Source of the DNA: JANOGU01 sp964602115
GTDB lineage: Bacteria; Pseudomonadota; Alphaproteobacteria; Rhodobacterales; Rhodobacteraceae
Reading direction: 5' to 3'
Length of the DNA: 12,709 nucleotides
Assembly: GCA_964602115.1 (NCBI GenBank)
Contig: CAZRQN010000083.1
Location: 1-12,709 of the forward strand
Both the position numbers and the translations under genes were made by a program. The notes below the pieces were generated by a model. That model was given only the letters and a program-made list of their open reading frames with translations, ran no database searches and had not been told where the DNA came from. Positions within the stretch are counted from its first letter, which is position 1, and each line of letters begins with the position of its first letter. Positions 8,086 to 12,709 of this stretch are shown here, in pieces.

Positions 8086-9372
8086 TCAGCGCGCCAGGAC
8101 CAGTTCCGCCCGCAGCCCCCCGAGGGCCTCGCTCCGCGACAGGCTCAACGCCCCGCCATGGCTTCGGGCGACATCGGCGGCTATGGCCAGGCCCAGCCCC
8201 GACCCGCCGCCGGCGCTCATCCCCCGCGCGGCGTCCAGCCGGCTGAAGGGCGCCATCGCCTCGTCCCGCTTTTCCGCAGGAATGCCCGGCCCGTCATCCT
8301 CCACCACGATGCGCAAGCGGCTTTCGCTCGCGGTCAGGGACAGAAGGACGCTGCCGGCATGGCGCAGGCCATTGGAAACCAGGTTCTCCAGCGCCCGGCG
8401 CACCGCATCCGGCCGCAGTGTCACCAGTCCGGTATCCTCAACCGTCCCCAGGCTCGCCCCTGCCCCGGCCCGCGCCGCCGCCGCGCGCACCAGCGCCGCG
8501 AGATCCGTCGGCACCGATTCCTCGGTGGCATCGCCCCTGGCAAAGGCAAGGAACTCGTCCACCATCCGCTGCATCTGCGCGACATCGGCCATCAGCGCCC
8601 GCACTTCCTCGTCCTCCGGCAGCAGCGCCAGCCCCAGCCGCAGCCGGGTGAGCGGGGTCCGCAGGTCGTGGCTCACTCCCGAAAGCATCAGCGTGCGCTG
8701 CTCGATATGCCGCTCGATCCGCGCCCGCATGTCCAGGAAGGCCCGCCCCGCCGCCCGCACCTCCGTGGCGCCACGCGGACGATAGGGCAGGCTCTCGCCC
8801 TTGCCGAAGGCTTCCGCCGCCGCCGCCAGAAGGGTGATCGGCCGCAGTTGCGCGCGCAGGAAATAGAAGGCGATCAGGGTCATGAGGATCGAGGTCGCGA
8901 TCATCCACACCAGAAGCTGATGCGGGTTCGAGGCCGACACCCGCCGCCGCTCGATCTCCACCACCAGCGGCCCCGCCTGTCCGTCAAGGAAAAGACGCAC
9001 CCGGCGCGGCGCTTCCAGAAAGGCGATGAAGCGCAGGCCGGGGAGTTTCTCGGCCAGGGTCTCGGCCACCACCCGGCCGGACAGATCCCAGGGGTCCCGC
9101 CCGTCCACCGCCGGCGGTGGCCCGGCATCTGCCAGGACGGCGAGGTCAAGCTCTCCGGCCAGCCGCGCAGCTTCGCCGGCATCGCCCTGCGTCAGCAGCA
9201 GAAGCAGTTCGTTCGCTACGCCTTCGGTCATCTGCCGCGTGACGCCCTCGAAATGCCGCTGGATGAAGGCGATCGAAACGACGATCTGGATCACGATCAC
9301 CGGAACGATCAGGATAAGCGCCGCCCGGCCATAGAGGCCCCGTGGCAGAAACGATTTCGGCCGCAGCGACAT
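8086..9372 (-). CDS. Sensor histidine kinase, EnvZ type
   Basis: An inner-membrane two-component sensor of 428 residues. Layout: TM1 at about 18-36, a periplasmic loop to about 154, TM2 at 155-173, a HAMP region to about 226, a dimerisation/H-box with H235 in SGVSHDLRTPLTRLRLGLALL, an N-box ENLVSNGLRHAG (N330/N334), a D-box VEDDGPGIP and a glycine loop GSGLGLAIAADV. All kinase motifs look intact. The ATG at 9372 is preferred over a TTG 30 nt upstream. There is no Shine-Dalgarno sequence, but TACCCT sits exactly 6 nt before the ATG, so a leaderless message is possible. No response regulator is adjacent: convergent glcB is downstream, and a mobile element then a divergent hydrolase gene lie upstream. 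The signal sensed is unknown. The element's transposase points into this gene. Confidence 0.93.
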   Translation of the reverse strand: MSLRPKSFLPRGLYGRAALILIVPVIVIQIVVSIAFIQRHFEGVTRQMTEGVANELLLLLTQGDAGEAARLAGELDLAVLADAGPPPAVDGRDPWDLSGRVVAETLAEKLPGLRFIAFLEAPRRVRLFLDGQAGPLVVEIERRRVSASNPHQLLVWMIATSILMTLIAFYFLRAQLRPITLLAAAAEAFGKGESLPYRPRGATEVRAAGRAFLDMRARIERHIEQRTLMLSGVSHDLRTPLTRLRLGLALLPEDEEVRALMADVAQMQRMVDEFLAFARGDATEESVPTDLAALVRAAAARAGAGASLGTVEDTGLVTLRPDAVRRALENLVSNGLRHAGSVLLSLTASESRLRIVVEDDGPGIPAEKRDEAMAPFSRLDAARGMSAGGGSGLGLAIAADVARSHGGALSLSRSEALGGLRAELVLAR

Positions 9373-9415
9373 GCGGTCAGGGTAGCGGCCGCGCGGCGGC
9401 AACGGAAGGGGGCGG

Positions 9416-9423
9416 CGGGAATG
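9416..9423. repeat. Target site duplication, left copy (CGGGAATG)
   Basis: CGGGAATG directly abuts the left terminal repeat, and the same 8 bases directly abut the right terminal repeat at 12655-12662. Eight to nine bp is the usual IS1-family duplication length. The ATG inside it was the start codon of the interrupted hydrolase gene; this left copy now reads MGSGSV and stops inside the repeat. Confidence 0.92.
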
Positions 9424-9442
9424 GGTAGTGGGTCAGTTTGAA
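9424..9442 (+). repeat. Left terminal inverted repeat (19 bp)
   Basis: GGTAGTGGGTCAGTTTGAA, an exact reverse complement of 12636-12654. The transposase stop codon (TCA at 9433-9435 on this strand) lies inside it, so coding sequence and end overlap. Confidence 0.95.
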
Positions 9443-10329
9443 TTGTCTTTTTTGCGGGGCTTGTAGGGGCCGCGCTTTTTCGGTGCTGGTTGAGCCGCTT
9501 CCACCAGTGCAACGAGGTCTTCGATTTCCCACGGGCTGGACACGAGGCCAGCAGCCATCGCGGGCGTCATGCGCAGCGTTTTGTGGGTGCGGCAGAAGTT
9601 GTAGTGCATGAAGTGCAGCGCCACGGCATAGGCATGGTTCTCGGCCTTTTTTGAGAAGGCGTTGGTCAGCCGGGTGAAGCGGCGCATCCCCATGCGCATC
9701 GTCAGGTTCTGGCGCTCAACGTGCGACGTTCCGACTTGTGCCATGTCAGGCTTGCCGAAGATCGCTTCCTTGATCGCGCCTGTGCATTCGGCGGGAGAAT
9801 ACTTGCGCTCGTGGCCTTTGGTACCTGTCGGGTCGCCATATTGCTTGATCAGCATCGCGTAGTCCACGTCGCCAGAGAAGGCATCGGCCACGGCCTTGAG
9901 GTAGGCTCCATGCCCGTCCGTGGTCAGCTGTACGCGGGCAGCCAGACGGTCGGCCAAATCAAACATGAACTCGCGGGCGGTAGCGGCAGACCGATCCCCG
10001 ACGGTGTAGGAGATCATCAGCTTGCTATCCCGGTCCATCGCGGTCCAAGTCCAGATATCGCCAGCATCAGCCGGGGCGGACTTGGCTGCCTCAACGTTGC
10101 GCTCTTTGGCATAACAGAACGACCAGATTTCATCGGCCTGCACATGCGAAGCCTTGACGCTCCGGACGTGTTCATCGTGGTAAGCAGCGCAGGCCTTCCC
10201 GGTATCTTCAAGCAACTTCGTGACGGTGTTCTTCGACACGTCCGCGATGCGCGTGGTGGCACGGATGGAGTTGCCTTCCACCAGAAGGCGGAGGATCAGG
10301 GCGCGGGTTTTGGTGTCTAGCGTGTTCAT
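9433..10329 (-). CDS. IS1-family DDE transposase, single ORF
   Basis: The protein of 298 residues should cut and join the ends of the surrounding element. An N-terminal helix-turn-helix (about 18-42, EGNSIRATTRIADVSKNTVTKLL) is followed by a DDE nuclease domain. The likely triad is D66 in QADEIWSF, D138 in LTTDGHGAYL and E205 in TSHVERQNLTMR, with RFTRLTNAFSKK and HFMHYNFCRTHKTLR beyond it. The tail is basic (KKRGPYKPRKK). Unlike classical IS1, which makes its transposase by frameshifting between insA and insB, this is one uninterrupted frame. The ATG at 10329 is preferred over an in-frame ATG 57 nt upstream because the HTH family start fits MNTLDTKTRALIL and a promoter sits immediately before it. 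No Shine-Dalgarno sequence is seen; the message may be leaderless. Confidence 0.93.
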   Translation of the reverse strand: MNTLDTKTRALILRLLVEGNSIRATTRIADVSKNTVTKLLEDTGKACAAYHDEHVRSVKASHVQADEIWSFCYAKERNVEAAKSAPADAGDIWTWTAMDRDSKLMISYTVGDRSAATAREFMFDLADRLAARVQLTTDGHGAYLKAVADAFSGDVDYAMLIKQYGDPTGTKGHERKYSPAECTGAIKEAIFGKPDMAQVGTSHVERQNLTMRMGMRRFTRLTNAFSKKAENHAYAVALHFMHYNFCRTHKTLRMTPAMAAGLVSSPWEIEDLVALVEAAQPAPKKRGPYKPRKKDNSN

Positions 10330-10332
10330 AGG

Positions 10333-10345
10333 TTCAAAGTGACTC
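10333..10345 (-). promoter_or_regulatory. Terminal-repeat-like half-site in the tnp promoter
   Basis: TTCAAAGTGACTC matches the inner 13 bases of the right end (TTCAAACTGACCC) at 11 of 13 positions. It starts 3 bp before the transposase ATG and covers the candidate -10. It could let transposase bind and repress its own promoter, or be a worn ancestral end. Confidence 0.4.
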
Positions 10346-10364
10346 TTGGAGAGCATTTTGTCAA
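10336..10364 (-). promoter_or_regulatory. Candidate transposase promoter, leaderless geometry
   Basis: On the minus strand a perfect TTGACA (10364-10359) is followed after 17 bp by CACTTT (10341-10336), then 6 nt and the ATG. The -10 is poor (2 of 6) but keeps the A and last T. Transcription would begin at the A of the start codon. It overlaps the repeat-like half-site at 10333-10345. Confidence 0.45.
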
Positions 10365-10371
10365 GCATAAA

Positions 10372-10383
10372 GGTCAGATTAAA
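10372..10383 (+). promoter_or_regulatory. Second terminal-repeat-like half-site, between tnp and higB
   Basis: GGTCAGATTAAA matches the inner part of the left end (GGTCAGTTTGAA) at 10 of 12 positions. It is inverted relative to the half-site at 10333-10345 and 26 bp from it. It lies upstream of both divergent promoters. Confidence 0.35.
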
Positions 10384-10402
10384 CAATTCAGGTAAGTGCG
10401 TA

Positions 10403-10431
10403 TTGACCCCGAATCCTCTGCGCGCTACATT
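10403..10431 (+). promoter_or_regulatory. Candidate higB operon promoter, leaderless geometry
   Basis: TTGACC (10403-10408), a 17-bp spacer and TACATT (10426-10431), then 6 nt and the ATG at 10438. The boxes match consensus at 5 of 6 and 4 of 6. The usual start point, 7 nt after the -10, is the A of ATG, so no 5' leader and no ribosome binding site are expected; none is seen. Confidence 0.6.
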
Positions 10432-10437
10432 GCCTCA

Positions 10438-10737
10438 ATGAAAGTGCGGTTCGAAGATGAAGACACATCCCTCGTCGAAACCGATCAGGCGCATCGCTTG
10501 CGCTTGCCTGTCGCGGTTGTCCAAGCGGTTCGGCGGAAGCTTCGGCTTCTGCGTGAGGCGGCGGACGAGCGCGACCTGTACGCCATGAAGAGCCTGCACT
10601 ACGAGAAACTGCAGGGCGGCTTGGACGGCCTGCGTTCAATGCGCCTAAACGACCAATGGCGCTTGTTGGTTGAGATCGACCAAGCGTGTGAGCCGTTGGA
10701 GGTCGTCATTAAGGAGATCAGTAACCACTATGGATAA
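10438..10737 (+). CDS. higB: HigB/RelE-family toxin
   Basis: A 99-residue protein resembling HigB toxins, ribosome-dependent mRNA endonucleases whose activity is blocked by HigA. The recognisable core is a positively charged helix (VRRKLRLLREA, about 31-41), then KLQGGLDGLRSMRLNDQWRL (57-76) and a closing beta strand VVIKEISNHYG; SMRLNDQWRL corresponds to the SIRINDQWR-type motif of the family. The ATG is favoured over a GTG 42 nt upstream because it restores family length and lies 6 nt after a good promoter. It is the first gene of a three-gene operon; its stop lies 10 bp before the antitoxin start. Toxin-first order is characteristic of higBA. I have not identified catalytic residues one by one. 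Confidence 0.85.
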   Translation: MKVRFEDEDTSLVETDQAHRLRLPVAVVQAVRRKLRLLREAADERDLYAMKSLHYEKLQGGLDGLRSMRLNDQWRLLVEIDQACEPLEVVIKEISNHYG

Positions 10738-10747
10738 GGGGGGCGTC

Positions 10748-11869
10748 ATGAATCCTGTGTTCGACAACTATGCTGAGCCTCCCGGTGTGTTTATCCGGGA
10801 AGAACTGGACGCGCGCGGGTGGACGCAGCGCGATCTGGCGTTCATCCTCAATTGCTCGGAACAGACTGTTACCAAGATCATTTCGGGCAAGTCTGGCATA
10901 AGTGCGGAGATGGCAAAGGCGCTGGCAGAAGCCTTCGGCACGTCTGCGTCGTTGTGGGCCGGGCTTCAAAAAGAGTGGGAGCTTCGCGAGGCCCGCAACC
11001 CTGATCCCTCGATCAAGGCTCGCGCTGCGCTGCAGACTGCCTTTCCGATCAGAGAAATGATCAGTCGGGGTTGGCTGCAGGAGGGTGAGCAAAGTGTGCT
11101 GGAAATGCAGTTTCAGCGCTTCTTTGAAGGCAGGCAAGCCGATCAGGTTGGCTTCGCTGCCGCAGCGAAAAAGACGCACACAGAACATTCTCCGGAAGAA
11201 CTTGCTTGGCTCTTTCGGGTGCGCCAGATCGCACGCGAAATGGATGTGCCCGCGTACTCACCGGAGAAGCTCAGGGCGGCACTCAAGCAGTTGCGCTCGC
11301 TCGTTATTGATGCTGAAGACGTTCGGCGGGTTCCTGAAATTCTTCGACAGGCGGGAGTGCGCTTCGTGGTGGTCGAGCGGCTCTCCAACTGCAAGATTGA
11401 TGGCGTTTGCACTTGGCTTGATGAAAACACGCCCGTGGTCGGCATGACCATTCGCCATAACCGCTTGGATAATTTCTGGTTTGTTTTGATTCACGAGCTT
11501 GAGCATGTGCTTCAAGGTCATGGGAAGCTTTCAGTCGGCATCATCGACGACCTGGATGGCGAGGGCGGGTCAGATGGAGAGAATGTTGCCGAAGAGGAGC
11601 GCGTCGCGAACTCTGCGGCGCTGAACTTTGCCTTCTCCCGTGAGAAGCTCATGTCCTTCTATGTGCGCAAGTCCCCCTTCATTGCCGAACGCGATGTGAT
11701 CGGCTTTGCCGGGGTATCTGAGGTTCACCCAGCTATCGTTGTCGGGCAGCTTCAGTATCTCAAGAAGGACTATGCGTGGCTTAGAAAGTGGCTTGTAAGC
11801 TTCCGATCAAACTTGATCGAGAACTGCCTTGTGGACGGTTTTGGCACTGTCGCCAAAGCAACGCTCTAG
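10748..11869 (+). CDS. higA: HigA-type antitoxin fused to an ImmA/IrrE-family zinc peptidase
   Basis: The 373-residue protein has two parts. Residues about 10-80 are a HigA-like XRE helix-turn-helix (PPGVFIREEL, WTQRDLAFILNCSEQTVTKIISGKSGISAEMAKAL, then SLWAGLQKEWELR), expected to bind HigB and repress the operon. Residues about 185-300 are a COG2856 (ImmA/IrrE) metallopeptidase with HELEH at 249-253 and a probable third zinc ligand E284 in ERVAN. A linker of about 100 residues and a C-terminal tail of about 70 residues are unassigned. Plain HigA proteins are near 100 residues. ImmA and IrrE cleave XRE-type repressors, so the fusion suggests proteolytic control of the antitoxin; that is inference. 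The ATG at 10748 has AAGGGG about 7 nt upstream; an in-frame ATG at 10730 overlaps higB. Confidence 0.88.
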   Translation: MNPVFDNYAEPPGVFIREELDARGWTQRDLAFILNCSEQTVTKIISGKSGISAEMAKALAEAFGTSASLWAGLQKEWELREARNPDPSIKARAALQTAFPIREMISRGWLQEGEQSVLEMQFQRFFEGRQADQVGFAAAAKKTHTEHSPEELAWLFRVRQIAREMDVPAYSPEKLRAALKQLRSLVIDAEDVRRVPEILRQAGVRFVVVERLSNCKIDGVCTWLDENTPVVGMTIRHNRLDNFWFVLIHELEHVLQGHGKLSVGIIDDLDGEGGSDGENVAEEERVANSAALNFAFSREKLMSFYVRKSPFIAERDVIGFAGVSEVHPAIVVGQLQYLKKDYAWLRKWLVSFRSNLIENCLVDGFGTVAKATL

Positions 11870-11879
11870 GAGAACGGCT

Positions 11880-12356
11880 ATGGCGACGAAAAGAGAGCAA
11901 GGGGCCGATATTCTTGATCGGTACTTGAACGAAGTGAACAGCGACCCGGTATCTCTTGATGAGGTCGCCGATTGGGCGCTCACGAACGGCCTTTACAGCC
12001 CGGAACCGCGCGACGTGAGGAAGATGTGCAGGGACGCGATTGCAGATGGGGCTCGCGCGCAGAAGCGCTTTGATGGCAAGAGGTGGTACCGCGCCAAACA
12101 CGCCGTCACTCAGAACATCGGGGGCGTCCAGATTCCCCTTTGGGCCGACATTGACCTCAATGCCTCCCCGTCCTTTATGGCGAAATCCATCGCACAACGG
12201 CGGCAGGGCGTGGTGAACAACTGCTTCCAGATGAAAATGGATGTCGACCACTTCAACGACCAGAATCCGGAGGAACGGATTCAGTTGATCCTTGACTTCA
12301 CGGAAGACGTGGCAGAACGCGAAGTCTCGGAAAGGCTAGACGACGAGGCTGCCTAA
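11880..12356 (+). CDS. Unrecognised 158-residue protein, third gene of the toxin-antitoxin operon
   Basis: The start is well fixed: TAGGAGA lies 7 nt before the ATG and overlaps the previous gene's stop, only 10 bp away, so translation is probably linked to the antitoxin. I do not recognise the family. Residues about 20-70 (SLDEVADWALTNGLYSPE, VRKMCRDAIADGARAQKRF, GKRWYRAKHA) look like a small winged-helix fold with basic recognition features. Residues 85-140 are mainly helical with QRRQGVVNNCFQMKMDVDHFND, and the tail EREVSERLDDEAA is acidic. No signal peptide or membrane segment is visible. In the operon it could be a regulator, a peptidase substrate or a second antitoxin. Its stop overlaps the stop of the opposite-strand gene by 4 bp. 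Confidence 0.8.
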   Translation: MATKREQGADILDRYLNEVNSDPVSLDEVADWALTNGLYSPEPRDVRKMCRDAIADGARAQKRFDGKRWYRAKHAVTQNIGGVQIPLWADIDLNASPSFMAKSIAQRRQGVVNNCFQMKMDVDHFNDQNPEERIQLILDFTEDVAEREVSERLDDEAA

Positions 12357-12568
12357 TCGGTCTTCTTCCATCGGGCAGCAGCGGCAGCGCGAGCGATTTC
12401 GCTCCGTTGCTCCGGCGACAAGGCAAGAGCACGCCTTGCACCCCCGACTCTTCCCCCAGCGGCCTGCGGCTTGGGAGCATCACTAGCGTTATTGTCCCCC
12501 GTCGCCACATCCACGATGAACTTGGCAAGCTGGTTGGCGTCACGCGGGCGTTTCGGTCTGTCGGTCAT
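12353..12568 (-). CDS. Small basic protein with PRDANQLAK and alanine-rich C-terminal motif
   Basis: A 71-residue protein: N-terminal KRPRDANQLAKFIVDVATGD, a Pro/Gly/Ala linker, and a C-terminal LSPEQRSEIARAAAAARWKK helix. I recall similar short alphaproteobacterial proteins with a PRDxxQLAKxIxDxATG start and an LSPExRxEIAxxAAxARW end, of unknown function and sometimes labelled nucleic-acid binding or histone-like; I cannot verify this. The ATG at 12568 is chosen because that motif starts here and a promoter ends 6 nt before it. There is no Shine-Dalgarno sequence. An upstream TTG at 12640 would extend the frame into the terminal repeat. It converges on the preceding gene with a 4-bp overlap of stop codons, so the two transcripts would be partly antisense. 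Confidence 0.7.
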   Translation of the reverse strand: MTDRPKRPRDANQLAKFIVDVATGDNNASDAPKPQAAGGRVGGARRALALSPEQRSEIARAAAAARWKKTD

Positions 12569-12574
12569 ACCATC

Positions 12575-12603
12575 AAGATAGTGCCTGCCCGCGCTGGGCG
12601 CAA
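12575..12603 (-). promoter_or_regulatory. Candidate promoter of the 71-residue gene, leaderless geometry
   Basis: On the minus strand TTGCGC (12603-12598), a 17-bp spacer and TATCTT (12580-12575), then 6 nt and the ATG. The -35 matches 3 of 6 positions and the -10 matches 4 of 6. The spacing repeats exactly that of the higB and transposase promoters. Confidence 0.45.
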
Positions 12604-12635
12604 ACCCTGCCTCACGCGCGCGGGAACTTTCTGAT

Positions 12636-12654
12636 TTCAAACTGACCCACTACC
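12636..12654 (-). repeat. Right terminal inverted repeat (19 bp)
   Basis: TTCAAACTGACCCACTACC, the exact reverse complement of 9424-9442. Identity ends at the 20th base, where the left end continues TTGTC and the right end ATCAG. Confidence 0.95.
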
Positions 12655-12662
12655 CGGGAATG
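12655..12662. repeat. Target site duplication, right copy (CGGGAATG)
   Basis: Identical to 9416-9423 and directly adjoining the right terminal repeat. Its last three bases are the start codon of the following hydrolase gene. Confidence 0.92.
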
Positions 12663-12709
12663 GAGCGGATCGAGGCGGACCTGCGCCTGGTCAGGGCGGA
12701 CAATCCCTC
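12660..12709 (+). CDS. Probable MBL-fold metallo-hydrolase, N-terminal fragment, RBS displaced by the insertion
   Basis: Only 16 codons and part of the next are visible: MERIEADLRLVRADNP, then probably Ser. This resembles the N-terminus of metallo-beta-lactamase-fold hydrolases of Rhodobacterales, in which a LxxVxAxNPSPxTxxGTNT stretch leads into the domain, but so short a piece is weak evidence. Joining the two flanks across the element restores the uninterrupted locus: GGAAGGGGG (9404-9412) would lie 8 nt before the ATG. In the present arrangement this Shine-Dalgarno sequence is left behind 3.2 kb away, and only CGGGA precedes the ATG. Translation is therefore probably reduced. Before insertion the gene was divergent from the kinase gene with 48 bp between starts. 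Confidence 0.6.
   Translation, partial: MERIEADLRLVRADNP

Larger units (their letters stand above)
9424..12654. mobile_element. IS1-family insertion element with four passenger genes, 3231 bp
   Basis: Bounded by perfect 19-bp inverted repeats beginning GGTAGTG (IS1-like ends begin GGTnnTG) and flanked by a perfect 8-bp target duplication. Contents from left: transposase (minus strand), HigB-like toxin, HigA-ImmA fusion, an unknown 158-residue protein (all plus), and a 71-residue protein (minus). The passenger genes have clearly lower GC than the glycogen and glcB genes, as expected for transferred DNA. The exact duplication and the intact repeats and transposase suggest a fairly recent, possibly still active insertion. 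Only one transposase is present, so this is one cargo-bearing unit and not a composite of two insertion sequences. Typical IS1 elements are under 1 kb. Confidence 0.92.

Noticed and set aside
8077..8095. Bidirectional terminator between glcB and the kinase gene
   Set aside because: Only weak 4-bp pairings around AGCGCT and no T-run on either strand.
10396..10437. GTG start 14 codons upstream for the HigB-like toxin
   Set aside because: It overlaps the -35 and -10 boxes of the best promoter and adds residues not typical of HigB.
10670..10747. Upstream starts for the HigA-peptidase fusion, including the ATG at 10730
   Set aside because: The ATG at 10748 has a better-placed AAGGGG, and HigA-like similarity begins just after it. 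The 10730 start remains possible.
12569..12640. TTG-started extension of the 71-residue protein into the right terminal repeat
   Set aside because: The family-like motif begins at MTDRPKRPRD, and the extension covers the candidate promoter.
9424..12654. Composite transposon made of two insertion sequences
   Set aside because: There is only one transposase gene and only one full pair of terminal repeats; the internal repeat-like sites are short and degenerate.

Overview
The window looks like chromosomal DNA of an alphaproteobacterium of the Rhodobacterales/Paracoccaceae type. This rests on high GC with strongly GC-biased third codon positions, the glgP-glgB-glgC gene order, an EnvZ-type kinase beginning close to an 'LPRGLYGRAALIL' motif, and the style of the small accessory proteins. 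No rRNA, tRNA or CRISPR array was seen. The assignment is inferred from protein resemblance, not from a search.

Layout. (1) 1-4902, minus strand: a glycogen operon read right to left, glgP (phosphorylase), glgB (branching enzyme) and the first 75 codons of glgC (ADP-glucose pyrophosphorylase), which runs off the left edge. (2) 4903-5381: a 479-bp regulatory interval with two 12-bp repeats, a LacI-like pseudo-palindrome and a GAACGG/CCGTTC inverted repeat. (3) 5382-8076, plus strand: a 44-residue glutamine-rich micro-ORF with three QQQGQ repeats, a stand-alone TfoX C-terminal-domain protein, and glcB (malate synthase G). (4) 8086-9372, minus strand: an EnvZ-type sensor histidine kinase converging on glcB, with no response regulator in view. 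(5) 9424-12654: a 3231-bp mobile element of visibly lower GC. (6) 12660-12709, plus strand: the first 16 codons of a probable metallo-beta-lactamase-fold hydrolase.

The mobile element is the main discovery. It has perfect 19-bp terminal inverted repeats (GGTAGTGGGTCAGTTTGAA) and a perfect 8-bp target duplication (CGGGAATG), with a single-ORF IS1-family DDE transposase at the left end. It carries four passenger genes: a HigB-like toxin, a HigA-type antitoxin fused to an ImmA/IrrE-type HExxH zinc peptidase, an unrecognised 158-residue protein with a possible winged-helix segment, and a convergent 71-residue basic/alanine-rich protein. The first three form one operon.

The three genes that begin transcription units in the element (tnp, higB and the 71-residue gene) each have a candidate promoter with a 17-bp spacer and exactly 6 nt between the -10 hexamer and the ATG. 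This predicts leaderless mRNAs. The genes inside the operon have Shine-Dalgarno sequences instead. The tnp/higB intergenic region also holds two degenerate copies of the inner part of the terminal repeat, in inverted orientation, which suggests transposase autoregulation or an ancestral end.

The insertion hit the start codon of the hydrolase gene. The ATG lies in the duplicated target, so both copies keep it, but the likely ribosome binding site stayed on the far left side. The transposase points toward the kinase gene 60 bp away with no clear terminator between, so the insertion may alter expression of both flanking genes. My working model is a cargo-carrying insertion sequence stabilised by a protease-linked toxin-antitoxin module. 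The function of the third operon gene is open.
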